From the NCBI GenBank assembly GCA_030426665.1, contig JAUHYD010000001.1, positions 1-64,000 of the forward strand: a stretch of 64,000 nt of DNA, given 5' to 3'. Position numbers and translations under genes: made by a program. The DNA comes from Bacteroidia bacterium. Lineage in GTDB: Bacteria > Bacteroidota > Bacteroidia > Chitinophagales > Chitinophagaceae. The notes under the pieces are model-generated. The model searched no databases. It worked only from the letters and a program-made list of their open reading frames with translations, and was not told where the DNA came from. Positions 9,821 to 19,900 of this stretch are shown here, piece by piece. How positions within the stretch are numbered: position 1 is the stretch's first letter; each line of letters begins with the position of its first letter.

Positions 9821-10819
9821 ATGAGAAAGATTGCGCTCATTTCGCTATTACTGAATTCATATCTGGCACCTGCCCAGTATGCTCCCCAGGCAGGCCTTGC
9901 CGGCAGTACAGCTGTTAGTGCAAGCAGTAGCGACATTGTAGGGTGGGCCTCTGGGTGCATTGTCAACAGAGGCTACATAGACATTGCTAATCAATCGCTG
10001 GGATATGTAACAGGCGGCGACGCATCGAACGGTGTTGGCGCATCAGATGGCGCAGTGGTAAGTTTAGGCGATAGCGGAGTAGCCGTACTTTCCTTCCCCT
10101 CAGCTATATATAACGGTCCCGGCCCGGACTTCGCGGTATTTGAAAATGGATTCATCGACCCGGCCAACCCTTCTGCTGCATTCCTGGAACTTGCCTTTGT
10201 GGAAGTAAGTTCAGACGGCATTAACTATTTCAGATTCCCATCACACTCCAATACCCCTACAAATACGCAAATACCCGGCTCCGGAGTATATATGGATGCC
10301 ACGCTGATCAATAATCTAGCCGGCAAATACATCTCCCATTTTGGCACTCCTTTTGACCTTGAAGAACTAAGTGGAATTTCCGAACTTGACATAGACAATA
10401 TCACCCACGTACGACTCATAGATGTTGTCGGTAGTACTACTACTCACACCACCTTCGACGATGCCGGAACAGTAATCAACGACCCCTACCCTACCAACTT
10501 TCCGACCGGTGGTTTCGACTTAGATGCAGTAGGAGTAATGCATCGGCATAGCACCATTATTAAATCGGAATTGGCACCGTTTGGGGTAAGTGTCTATCCT
10601 AACCCGGTAAAGGATCGGCTCTATATTTCTCTAAACAATAAAACGACGAATGAACTGCACCTCTCCCTAACATCCTCGGTGGGCCAGACAGTTTTACAGA
10701 GTACCATTAGCGGCGAACATGCAACAATAAACATAGCAGAGTACCCGGCGGGAATGTACTATCTTGCCATTACCGACACAAACGGAAAAAAATGGGTTGG
10801 AAAAATATTAAAATACTAG
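9821..10819 (+). CDS. T9SS-sorted cell-surface protein of the B12 operon
   Basis: 332 residues from the ATG at 9821. That start is preferred over 9785 because the signal peptide MRKIALISLLLNSYLAPAQ begins there and the upstream ATG lies inside the terminator hairpin. The central domain has the motifs GPGPDFAVFENGF and LELAFVEVSSDG, seen in surface proteins next to TonB corrinoid receptors in Bacteroidota. It ends in a type A sorting domain (VYPNPVKDRLYISL ... GMYYLAIT, about residues 255-332). Its role in corrinoid capture is inferred from context. The 3' end overlaps the next gene by 28 bp, suggesting translational coupling. Confidence 0.85.
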   Translation: MRKIALISLLLNSYLAPAQYAPQAGLAGSTAVSASSSDIVGWASGCIVNRGYIDIANQSLGYVTGGDASNGVGASDGAVVSLGDSGVAVLSFPSAIYNGPGPDFAVFENGFIDPANPSAAFLELAFVEVSSDGINYFRFPSHSNTPTNTQIPGSGVYMDATLINNLAGKYISHFGTPFDLEELSGISELDIDNITHVRLIDVVGSTTTHTTFDDAGTVINDPYPTNFPTGGFDLDAVGVMHRHSTIIKSELAPFGVSVYPNPVKDRLYISLNNKTTNELHLSLTSSVGQTVLQSTISGEHATINIAEYPAGMYYLAITDTNGKKWVGKILKY

Positions 10820-11856
10820 CTCCATTCCTACTATTGTTGGCTTGCGTAAAAGACAAGCCCAACACCGTAACTTCAACCAACACAGCAAACGGCAATGTGT
10901 ATATTGTTTGTGAGGGCAATTTCGGTAATGGAGACGGAACACTCTATTCTTACAATTCAGAAACTGACAGTGTCTACAGCGACTTATTCCGTAACGCCAA
11001 CGCACAGCCTCTCGGCGATGTATTTCAGAGTATCAATAGAATAGGAGACAGCCTTTATTTGTGCATCAACAACTCAGACAAAATATTAGTATTAAACGCC
11101 CTTGACAAAAGCCTGAGTGGGGTAATAAGCCTACCTAAACCAAGGTATATATTGCCTGTTAGCAATACTGTTGCCTATGTGTCATCCCTCTATAACAACA
11201 AGGTATACATCATTAATCCAAAAACAATACAAATAACAGGAACAGTAAGCCAGCCATACATCAATACTGAGGGCTTGTGTCTGAACGCCGGCACTATCTA
11301 TATAGCTGTTTGGGATACTTCCTGCAGCCAGATCTATGCTACAGATGCATTTTCAAACAGCATTTCGAAAACTATCAACATCAATAGCTTTGCCCCCCAC
11401 GATGTGCTCATTGACAAAGAACAAATGCTATGGGTACTGTCAGGAAATCCTACCAAAGGACGACCATCAGCGCTATATCGCATAGATCCGTCAACAGGAA
11501 ATATTCTTAAAGAATACAAATTCGACTCAGAAACAGACGCGATAAAACCGGTGTTTAATGCGACAAAAGACACACTTTACTTTATCGCGGTAAAATATGA
11601 TGGCACAACAAAAAATAACGGCATTTACCGAATGAATATTTCGGCCAATGAATTGCCATCCGCCCCATTTGTACAAGCAGAAAAATATCAGTACTTCTGG
11701 GCGCTTGGCATTGCACCGTCTTCCGGATATATTTATGTCGGAGACCCGAAAGGATTCACACAAAAAGGGGTTGTAACAATCTACAAACAAGATGGCACAA
11801 TATTTAAAACATTCAAAACGGGAGTAGGGCCGGGACAATTCTACTTCAGCGAATAA
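10792..11856 (+). CDS. BtuG-like beta-propeller surface lipoprotein (YncE/DUF5074 type)
   Basis: 354 residues. A lipoprotein signal ends LLLLAC with the lipid-modified Cys at residue 18, followed by VKDK, which resembles a surface-export-type charged motif. The rest is a seven-bladed-type propeller: repeated strands such as GNVYIVCEGNFGNGDGTLYS, DSLYLCINNSDKILVL, NTVAYVSSLYNNKVYIINP and GYIYVGDP. In Bacteroides, BtuG is a propeller lipoprotein that caps BtuB and binds B12 very tightly. The order here (riboswitch, DUF4465, surface protein, propeller, BtuB) supports the same role. It overlaps the previous gene by 28 bp and ends 10 bp before the receptor gene. Confidence 0.87.
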   Translation: MGWKNIKILAPFLLLLACVKDKPNTVTSTNTANGNVYIVCEGNFGNGDGTLYSYNSETDSVYSDLFRNANAQPLGDVFQSINRIGDSLYLCINNSDKILVLNALDKSLSGVISLPKPRYILPVSNTVAYVSSLYNNKVYIINPKTIQITGTVSQPYINTEGLCLNAGTIYIAVWDTSCSQIYATDAFSNSISKTININSFAPHDVLIDKEQMLWVLSGNPTKGRPSALYRIDPSTGNILKEYKFDSETDAIKPVFNATKDTLYFIAVKYDGTTKNNGIYRMNISANELPSAPFVQAEKYQYFWALGIAPSSGYIYVGDPKGFTQKGVVTIYKQDGTIFKTFKTGVGPGQFYFSE

Positions 11857-11866
11857 CTGCCTGCCC

Positions 11867-13789
11867 ATGCGCAAAAAAGCAAACATACCGCCGCTGGCCC
11901 ATTCGTGCTTTCTCCTTTGCCTGAGCATTTTTACGACCATCGCATGCCGGGGGCAGGTACATCACGATACGTTAATGTCCGTGGACATCAGAGCTAAGAA
12001 AAAAGTGTCATCGGAGGCACGTCTGGATGTATTTTCTTCCGGCCAAAAAATCAGTAGTATAGACAGTACAACCCTTCAGCAATACAGCAATCAAAGTATA
12101 GCGAATTTGATATCGCAACAACTACCGGTATTCGTAAAGTCGTACAGCTTTAACGGCCTGGCAACGGTATCATTCCGCGGGGCGTCTGCAGCGCAGTCGC
12201 AAGTAATGTGGAACGGGGTACCAATCCGAAATGCAGCACTTGGTGTTGCAGATATTTCCACCTTGCCCGTACTCTTTGCAAACAAAGTAAATGTTGTGTA
12301 TGGCAGCTCCGGCGCACTATACGGCAGCGGAAATATTGGTGGTGCTTTACTTATAGAAAGCGAAAAAGCAATTTTTGACACCGGGCATAGAAGCCTGTCT
12401 GGGAGTTTCGGCACCGGAAGTTTCAATCAGTTTTCCGGCAGCATAAAAGGGGCCATCTCAAGAAAAAAATGGTATCTATCTGCAAATGCATTTACACAAA
12501 CTGCACAAAACAATTACCCCTACAAAACGTCGTCCGGGAGCGAACAGAAAATGCAAAATGGACGATTACAAAGTGTATCTGGAATGATGAAGACCGCTTA
12601 CAAACTTGACAACAATAACGTCGTTGACATCAACCTCTGGTACCAGCAATACGCCCGACAAATACCACCTGCTTTATTTGAACCTTATTCTGTAAAACAC
12701 CAGGAAGACAATTCATTCCGCACAGTGGCAAAATGGACACATAATGCCACGAGACATAACTTGTATGCAAAGGCATCGTTTATCTCAGACTTGATAAAGT
12801 ATGAAGACTCTTCCGTTCAACTTAGCACGTCCAACCAGGTACATCAGTATTATATTGAGACAGGCTGGAAGCAAATATTAGGCAATAATACACAACTGCT
12901 CGTTTTCACGCCTGTTCAGTTGTCGGCCCTGCCGAATGGCGTGGATTCACAAAAGCAAACACGCTTTGCTTTGGCTACTGCACTTAACCGGAAATTCGCA
13001 AACAAGAAGGTTGATTTGTCTGTGCAGGCACGTGCCGAATTAATTAATAACACCAAGATATTCTTACCCGGATTTGGACTCTCTTATCGCATTGCTGAGT
13101 GGCTCGGTTTGCGAGGAAATATACAACGTACTTATAGGGCGCCATCGCTTAATGAGCTATATTACTTCCCTGGTGGCAACACAAACCTCAAACCTGAAAA
13201 TGGCTGGAGCGGCGATATGGGTTATAGGGCGACGGCACACTCAGGGAAACTGTCTTTTATTCACGACCTCAGCGCATTCTCTCGTAACATTAACGACTGG
13301 ATTGTATGGCTGGGAGGCGCTGTATGGACACCCCATAATCTGGCAAAAGTTCACAGCAGGGGGGTAGAAACTGAAAACAGGATTGCGTACAAAACAGGGA
13401 ATTGGCGCATCAACCTTTCCGTTAATACTTCCTACATTCTCTCAACAACCACCGCAAGCTATGTGATTGATGACGCATCAATAGGCAAACAAATTCCATA
13501 TGCGCCTCGCTACAATGGGCGATTAATTCTGGGGGTAAACTTCAAGCAGCTTTACGTAAGCTACAACCACTCCTACACAGGCTACCGATTTATTACTACT
13601 GACGAATCTGCCTATCTTGAACCCTATCAGACCGGCAATATACTTGCCGCGTATACATTTGACATTAACAAAATAAAGCTACAGTTGAATGCTCAATACA
13701 ACAACATCTACGGAGCGAACTATAGCGTAGCGGGATTTCGCCCTATGCCGCTGTCTAACTGGATTACAGGGATAAGAATCACGCTTTGA
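11867..13789 (+). CDS. btuB: TonB-dependent corrinoid receptor, BtuB-like
   Basis: 640 residues, close to BtuB length and shorter than SusC-type receptors. Signal peptide about 1-29, ending ACRGQ. A TonB-box-like segment (TLMSVDIRA) lies near residue 35. The plug domain covers about 50-165 (motifs VSFRGASAAQSQVMWNGVPI and GSSGALYGSGNIGGAL). A 22-strand-type barrel follows, with the typical YRAPSLNELYY motif near residue 423 and a terminal aromatic-hydrophobic strand ending RITL. As the last gene of the cobalamin-riboswitch locus it most likely imports B12 or related corrinoids. The specificity comes from context, not from residues. Confidence 0.92.
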   Translation: MRKKANIPPLAHSCFLLCLSIFTTIACRGQVHHDTLMSVDIRAKKKVSSEARLDVFSSGQKISSIDSTTLQQYSNQSIANLISQQLPVFVKSYSFNGLATVSFRGASAAQSQVMWNGVPIRNAALGVADISTLPVLFANKVNVVYGSSGALYGSGNIGGALLIESEKAIFDTGHRSLSGSFGTGSFNQFSGSIKGAISRKKWYLSANAFTQTAQNNYPYKTSSGSEQKMQNGRLQSVSGMMKTAYKLDNNNVVDINLWYQQYARQIPPALFEPYSVKHQEDNSFRTVAKWTHNATRHNLYAKASFISDLIKYEDSSVQLSTSNQVHQYYIETGWKQILGNNTQLLVFTPVQLSALPNGVDSQKQTRFALATALNRKFANKKVDLSVQARAELINNTKIFLPGFGLSYRIAEWLGLRGNIQRTYRAPSLNELYYFPGGNTNLKPENGWSGDMGYRATAHSGKLSFIHDLSAFSRNINDWIVWLGGAVWTPHNLAKVHSRGVETENRIAYKTGNWRINLSVNTSYILSTTTASYVIDDASIGKQIPYAPRYNGRLILGVNFKQLYVSYNHSYTGYRFITTDESAYLEPYQTGNILAAYTFDINKIKLQLNAQYNNIYGANYSVAGFRPMPLSNWITGIRITL

Positions 13790-13869
13790 CCGGCTACCAA
13801 CCGCCCGCTCATAAAATACTTTTACTGACGTGGGTGATAAATTCCTCTTTACGGTATTAACCTATGTCC

Positions 13870-13877
13870 TAACTTTG
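13870..13877 (+). promoter_or_regulatory. -7 promoter box for the sigma factor gene
   Basis: TAACTTTG is a perfect TAxxTTTG. It lies only 6 bp before the preferred ATG at 13884, implying an extremely short or absent leader. It argues against the upstream ATG at 13830, which would precede the transcription start. Confidence 0.6.
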
Positions 13878-13883
13878 TATAAG

Positions 13884-14429
13884 ATGCCACATTTGACCGA
13901 TGAAGTACTACTGTTGCAGTTGAGAAATGAAGTTCGTAATGCATACGACCTTCTCTACTCTGAGTATTTCCCTTCTGTCATGAAGCATATTCTTCAAAAC
14001 TCCGGAAGCAATGAGGATGCAGAGGACATCTTTCATGATACTGTACTTATCTTCCTGCAAAAAATCAGGCAACCGGAATTTGTACTTACCTCTTCGCTAA
14101 AAACATACCTGTTTGCTATCGCGAGAAATCTCTGGCTGAAAAAGCTAAAGAAAGACAAACAGCTGCCCACGAGCGCTCTTCCGGAGCATGTTCCGTTTGT
14201 CGATGATTATGATGGTACCATTGACAGCTCATACAAGGTCGACATTTTGCTGACACGCATAACGCTGCATTGTCGCAGGGTTATTAAAGCAATCTTCATC
14301 TATAGGGTATCAATGGAATCATTAATGCAAAAGATGGGCTGGAAAAACAGGCACACCGCTGCCAACCAGCAATACAAATGCATCCAACAAATGAAACGCG
14401 AACGCGCGCTTGACCCCGAATTGCAATAA
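13884..14429 (+). CDS. ECF-type RNA polymerase sigma factor
   Basis: 181 residues from ATG 13884 (MPHLTDEVLLLQLRN). Sigma region 2 spans about 15-90, including AEDIFHDTVLIFLQK and the SLKTYLFAIARNLWLKK segment typical of Bacteroidota ECF factors. Region 4 is at about 125-175 (SMESLMQKMGWKNRHTAANQQYKC). No anti-sigma gene is adjacent. The gene lies 94 bp after btuB on the same strand but has its own promoter box. Region 4 is somewhat atypical around VIKAIFIYRVS. The regulon is unknown. Confidence 0.88.
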   Translation: MPHLTDEVLLLQLRNEVRNAYDLLYSEYFPSVMKHILQNSGSNEDAEDIFHDTVLIFLQKIRQPEFVLTSSLKTYLFAIARNLWLKKLKKDKQLPTSALPEHVPFVDDYDGTIDSSYKVDILLTRITLHCRRVIKAIFIYRVSMESLMQKMGWKNRHTAANQQYKCIQQMKRERALDPELQ

Positions 14430-14541
14430 GGCTGCAACAGCGGCCACAGGTACTTCATGCATCTTTTCGTCAAGCATTGTCTGCCGAACAATTCGCAGCC
14501 ATAAATCTGAATCTAATATTACGTAAACTAAACAATGAATA

Positions 14542-15078
14542 ATGAAATTATCAGCAACACAACCGGCTCCACTATTTATTGCCGAAGATTATAAGGGCAA
14601 CAAAATCGACCTGGAATCGTACCGGGGACGACCCGTATTACTTTGCTTTCACAGGTTTGTCGGATGTCCGGTGTGCAACCTTCGCTTTCATCAGTTGGAG
14701 TCAGAGGCCACATATTTCAAATCAAAAAATCTTGCACTGATTTCAATATTTGAGAGCAGCACAGAGCATATCAAAAAATACGCTCAGGGAGATAGTTTCT
14801 ATTCGACACTAATAGGAGATAAGGAAGAACGCATTTACGGCATTTATGGCGTAGAAAGGAGCATGGGAAAGGTATTTAAGGGAATGTTTAAAGGAGGAGC
14901 AGGCAAGGCGATGCGTGGCATTAAACTTTTCAAGCAAAGAGTATCCATCGATGGACCGCTTGACCGTATCAGCGCAGACTTCCTAATTGACAATAATGGC
15001 ATCCTGCTTGCTTCCTATTATAGCAAACATATGGGCGACAACTTGCCGGTGGCAACTATCAAATCGCTAATGGACTAA
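14542..15078 (+). CDS. Peroxiredoxin-like (AhpC/TSA family) protein
   Basis: 178 residues with no signal peptide, so cytoplasmic. The thioredoxin-fold core is at about 8-110. The motif HRFVGCPVCNLRFHQL (about 37-52) holds a CxxC in place of the usual peroxiredoxin TPxC, as in the AhpC/TSA subfamily that includes thioredoxin-like reductases. A glycine/lysine-rich insertion (KVFKGMFKGGAGKAMRG) lies in the middle. The end of the fold is ADFLIDNNGILLASYYSK. It likely reduces peroxides or disulfides; the substrate is unknown. A strong bidirectional terminator follows. Confidence 0.85.
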   Translation: MKLSATQPAPLFIAEDYKGNKIDLESYRGRPVLLCFHRFVGCPVCNLRFHQLESEATYFKSKNLALISIFESSTEHIKKYAQGDSFYSTLIGDKEERIYGIYGVERSMGKVFKGMFKGGAGKAMRGIKLFKQRVSIDGPLDRISADFLIDNNGILLASYYSKHMGDNLPVATIKSLMD

Positions 15079-15110
15079 ACTCGAGACAATCAGAAACATT
15101 TCAAAAGTAA

Positions 15111-15142
15111 AAAGGCGACTACCCGAAGATAGTCGCCTTTTT
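15111..15142. terminator. Bidirectional rho-independent terminator
   Basis: AAAGGCGACTA pairs perfectly with TAGTCGCCTTT across an 8-nt loop, with a T-run on the + strand and a matching A-run on the left. It separates the convergent peroxiredoxin-like gene and the ompA-type gene. Confidence 0.85.
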
Positions 15143-15165
15143 GTTTTAGTATTTATGCGTTGTTA

Positions 15166-16971
15166 TTACTCAACATTTAACCGCATAACAGCACGTCTGT
15201 TTTCTGCTCTGCCTTCTTCAGTGTCATTGCTTGCAGCAGGGTCTTTCTCGCCATGGCCAACAACTTTAATTCTTGAACCATCTGCACCCATATCAACCAA
15301 TTGCTGCTTAACAGCATTTGCTCTTCTTAGCGACAAACGCTTGTTGTAAGATGTTCTTCCTCTTGAGTCAGCATGACCATGAATCACTACAATTGCATTC
15401 GCATCGTCAGCCAGCGTCTTAACCGCTACTTCAAGTACAGGCATTGATGACTCCTGAACAACAGTTTTGTTGGTTTCAAACAAGATAGGAGTCGACAACG
15501 GTACAGCAGGAGGCGGAGGTAACGGACATCCGTTATTGCTTGCAGGACCTGCCACGGTAGGACACTCATCTTTATCGTCAGAAATGCCATCACCATCTGT
15601 GTCAGGACATCCTTTGAACTTAGCCAATCCCGCTTCGTCAGGGCAAGCATCCTTCTTATCCGTTATTCCATCACCATCACGGTCAGGGCAACCATTCATT
15701 CCTTTAGAACCTTTCTCGTATGGACACTCATCTTCCTTATCAGGAATTCCATCTCCGTCAGAATCAGGACAACCATGGAAAGCAGGAAGACCTGCAACGG
15801 TACGGCAAGAATCCTCAGAATCCTGAATGCCGTCTTTGTCTGTATCCGGACATCCTTCAAATTGCTCAAGTCCCCATACATCAGGACACTTGTCATGTTT
15901 ATTCGGAATACCATCGCCGTCAGTATCTTTAAGCTTACCAAACAAGAAGCGAACACCAACGCTACCACCAAACGACTGCACTATATTAGATGATACGTTG
16001 TTCAGCGATGAACTATATTCCATGTTGGTGTTCATTAGCGCATAGTTGCTTACATTATCATTCTTGAAAGACTGATACATGTAATACACTCCGAAATTGA
16101 AAGCAAATTTATCCGACAGGTACCAGCTTAAAGCAGGACGTACTAAGAAACCTATCGAGCCGGTTGTATAAGACACATCGCTCTTAGAATTTGTAGGCTT
16201 TTGAGACAACCCTACATTATATCCTGCGTCACGCTGTTGTTGAAACAGTGTATTTATGTCTACTCCGGGTTGGTGAGTAGCAAGCGCATTCCGTGTAATC
16301 AAATCAGACGTCGGAGAAAAACCGGGATCTGTATCATAAACTGTTGCACCACCATTAGTACCATCCGACCCTGTGTATTTGTATACTGCTTCATAGTCAA
16401 AATTGCCATTCATTGTGGTTGTATTCTTCATCTGAAGATTAATAACCGGACCTGCATCAGCAGTAAATCCTAAACTCTTAGAGAACCTGTATTTGTACTT
16501 CAGCAATATCGGTAAATTAAGGTTGGTGATTTTCACCGACTCCTTAACATTGTTACCGGTTATCAACTGACGATAAACATCATTGTCAGCATCAGTTGCC
16601 TGATACTCAACATGATAGTTATCCAAAGAGAAGTCACCTTGCTGGGACAAATACATAAATCCGAGACCTACGCCCCAATGGCATTTAGGACCGAAAAAGT
16701 ACCCAATCTGAGCATCGAAACCAAAGGAACTACCTTTATCAAACGACAAGTTACCTGTATTGAGATTCAAACCATTCAGATAGCCGGAAGTAGACGTACC
16801 TGTGGTCGGGTCTTGCGTCATAATACCACCCAAAGCGTTCACATCAATGAACCATCTGGACAAGTCTGCATCTGTAGTATAGTCTGCCGACATCTTTTTC
16901 TCAGTAGTTTTCTGCGCTATTGAAGAAAACGCTACAGAAGCTGCGATAAACAAGAAAAATATCTTTTTCAT
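15166..16971 (-). CDS. OmpA-family outer membrane protein with thrombospondin type 3 repeats
   Basis: 601 residues. Signal peptide 1-19 (MKKIFFLFIAASVAFSSIA). An outer-membrane beta-barrel domain covers about 30-345. A Ca-binding TSP3 region follows at about 350-485, with repeated DxDGDGIPD-type loops and Cys-Pro pairs. A proline-rich linker then leads to the OmpA peptidoglycan-binding domain (about 497-601; VIHGHADSRG, SLRRANAVKQQLV, and NRRAVMRL). It anchors the outer membrane to peptidoglycan. It lies 27 bp downstream of the large T9SS protein gene in the same direction, so the two are probably cotranscribed; T9SS cargo paired with OmpA genes is common in this phylum. Confidence 0.93.
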   Translation of the reverse strand: MKKIFFLFIAASVAFSSIAQKTTEKKMSADYTTDADLSRWFIDVNALGGIMTQDPTTGTSTSGYLNGLNLNTGNLSFDKGSSFGFDAQIGYFFGPKCHWGVGLGFMYLSQQGDFSLDNYHVEYQATDADNDVYRQLITGNNVKESVKITNLNLPILLKYKYRFSKSLGFTADAGPVINLQMKNTTTMNGNFDYEAVYKYTGSDGTNGGATVYDTDPGFSPTSDLITRNALATHQPGVDINTLFQQQRDAGYNVGLSQKPTNSKSDVSYTTGSIGFLVRPALSWYLSDKFAFNFGVYYMYQSFKNDNVSNYALMNTNMEYSSSLNNVSSNIVQSFGGSVGVRFLFGKLKDTDGDGIPNKHDKCPDVWGLEQFEGCPDTDKDGIQDSEDSCRTVAGLPAFHGCPDSDGDGIPDKEDECPYEKGSKGMNGCPDRDGDGITDKKDACPDEAGLAKFKGCPDTDGDGISDDKDECPTVAGPASNNGCPLPPPPAVPLSTPILFETNKTVVQESSMPVLEVAVKTLADDANAIVVIHGHADSRGRTSYNKRLSLRRANAVKQQLVDMGADGSRIKVVGHGEKDPAASNDTEEGRAENRRAVMRLNVE

Positions 16972-16998
16972 TTATTCTATTTTAAGTATTTAAACGTA

Positions 16999-19900
16999 TT
17001 ATTTTTTTACAAACTTAGAAGCACCGATTTTCACACCTTCCATGTAGCACTCTACTATATAGATGCCTGAAGGCAATGATGCAACATTGATATCGGCTTT
17101 ATTATTCACTGTATTTGTATTAGCGATAACCTGGCCAAGCATATTCAACACTTCAATGTGAACATCACCTACTGCTTCTGTCGTCAATTCTACATTAATA
17201 GAATAGGTTGCTGGATTAGGGAAAATATTAACTGACGCTATATCATCATTAATATTGCTAACAACTCTTGGAGTATTATCCGCTGGTTTGTTGTAATACG
17301 CTTTTCTCATGCAGTCGCCAGAGTTAACCATTACCCAGTAATGCTTACCGCTGAAATCAGGTGTACTGTTAAAGTAACTCTGCCCTGTCTCACCATCCAT
17401 AACTACTGAATCAAGAGTTATAGCATCATCATATCCCCACTGAAAATCCTTAACATCGTTACGCAAACAAATGAATTTACCTTTTCTGTATATCACTGCT
17501 GGCATTGGAGCGGTCGAACTATTTACATCAACAGTATATGAAGTTTTACCTACACAGCCCGTAGCGCCAATAGTAGAAGAAAGTGTTATTACAGCAGTAC
17601 CTGCAGTATTAAAGTTCACGATACTGTTTTGATTATCACTTCCTGTGGCATATATCTCCGCATTTTCGGCACTCCAGGTATAAGTAACTCCGGTAGCCGG
17701 CGCACTTTCTGCACCAAAGTTCTGGTACAGCGTTCCCTCACACAATGATGAAGGAGGCATAATACCTATAACCGGGGCTGCCGCTGCAGGTCTTACCGCA
17801 ACATTTACAGACTGTACATTTGTACACGAAGCTCCTACCGTTAGTGTGTATACGTATATCACGTTTATTGTACCTGTAGTGCTGTTAATCAAAGTCTCAT
17901 TAATAACTCCCGAATCAGCGGCAGACGTCGGTGATATTCCGGCAACAGCCGTACGACTCCATTCAAAACTCACAGCCGGATTGGTTTTAGTATCAGGATT
18001 GTAAACAAACGGCAAGTCAGAACAAGCACTATCAACCAATGCAGTTGGCAACAATTCAGGTGTTGGATGTACCAAAACATTTACCGTTTGCTCGTTAGAA
18101 CAGCCGTTTGCCGTAAGTGTATATATGTAAGCAACATTTACATTAGCGTAAGTTGTATTGTCCAGCACTTCATTTACAGCAAAGGTATCGTTACCGGCAA
18201 GTAATTCTATTCCACTAACATACGGACGACGCCATTTAGCACCAAATCCCACAGTAGCACAAGATGGAGTAAATGCAAATATTGTACTATCACAAATTGG
18301 AGTAACCGGCGAGTTAGTCAACTTAGGCCTTGGGTTAACAACAACTACTACACTCTCTGAGTTAGAACATCCATCTATGGTTGTAGTAAACTGATAAGTC
18401 ACTGCAACAGTAAATGATGCTGCACTTCTTAACCGCTCACTCGGGTTATTAGTACCACTTGCAGCAGGATTGGTTATGTTAGTAACCGCCGCACGTGACC
18501 ATGCATATGTAGCACCGGGGGTGTTGCTTCCGGGGTCGTAATCGAAGAAATTGCTATCACATATAGCAGGAGGTGTCAAGGTAGTGTTCAGCGTAGGTGT
18601 TGGGTTTACAGTAACCATTACTTGCTGAACGTTGCTACAACCATTCGCAGCCAGCGTGAAGTCATAAACAACCGTCATCTGCGTATCGGTAGTATTTGTA
18701 TGCCCCTCATGTACGGTGTCACCGCCCGTCGCATACGGACTTGAAATACCGGCGATTGCCATACGCTCCCATGATATGGTAGTACCTGCCGTAAGGCTGG
18801 CTGCACCATAGTCTAAAGTATCATTATTACAAATTGAAGAAAGAGTCAATGATGAACTTAATTTTGGTGTCGGATTAACAACTACCGACACAGTCTCCGT
18901 TGTCATACAACCGTTGATATGCAACGTATCTACATAATCCACAGTAATCGGATCAGGTGTACTGTTGAACAGCATTTCATTGATGTCATCAACACCACTG
19001 GCATCAGGATTAGTAATACCTGTAACCGATGCCCTGCTCCATGAATAAGTTACTCCGGGTGTTTGACTGTTTTGTAAAAATGAAAAAGTGTCGCCATCAC
19101 AAATTGTACCTACAAGCGGTGTAGGGAAAAGCGTTGGAGTAGGATTAACTGTTACGGTTACAAACTGTGAATTTGTACATCCGTTTGCTGTAAGAGTGTA
19201 AGTATAGGTAACTGCTACCGGATTTACAGTAGTATTGTCAAGACTTTCACTTATCGAAACTGAACCTGAGGTGCCTGCCCCGAAAATACCGAATACTGAC
19301 GGACGACTCCACATAAATGTGGTACCGGAAACCGCACTTGCAGCTGTATAATCGAATAAAGCGTTGTCGCAAATGTACCCTATAGTAGTATCACTACTCA
19401 ATGTTGGCGTTGGGTTTACAGTTATCACGAACGTATCCATTGCGCCAGAACATCCGTCAAGTTTAGGTGTTACGACTACCATAGCTTCCGTAGCGGAAGT
19501 TGTACTATTCATGGCAGTGAATGAAGCAATATCACCTATTCCGGTCGCTGCCAAACCAACTGAAGTATTATCGTTCGTCCAGTCAAAGGATGTTCCGATT
19601 AATGAACCGGAAAAGCTCACGGCTATAGTGGCGGAGTTATTACAAACGGTCTCATCAACCGTAGCATTTACGTCAGGTAATGGCTTAACCGTTACATATA
19701 TTGTCACAGTCTCCGTAATGTTGCCATCTGTAACGTCAACCATAAATGTATCTGCCCCGTCATACCCCATGTCCGGAGTATAGGTCATTCCCATTGGAAC
19801 AACTGTCGAGCCTGTGGTTGTATCACTGTACGCAACCGATAGCGTACCGTGCATAGGTGCTGTATTCTCACTCCACGTCAATGTATCTCCTACCGACGGA

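Noticed and set aside
15467-16045. Several overlapping ORFs opposite the OmpA gene.
   Set aside because: They are shadows of the low-complexity DxDGDGI calcium-binding repeats, with no start context or independent signals.
18158-19783. Long forward-strand ORFs opposite the PKD-repeat protein.
   Set aside because: They are antisense shadows produced by the threonine/valine-rich repeats, without signals of their own.
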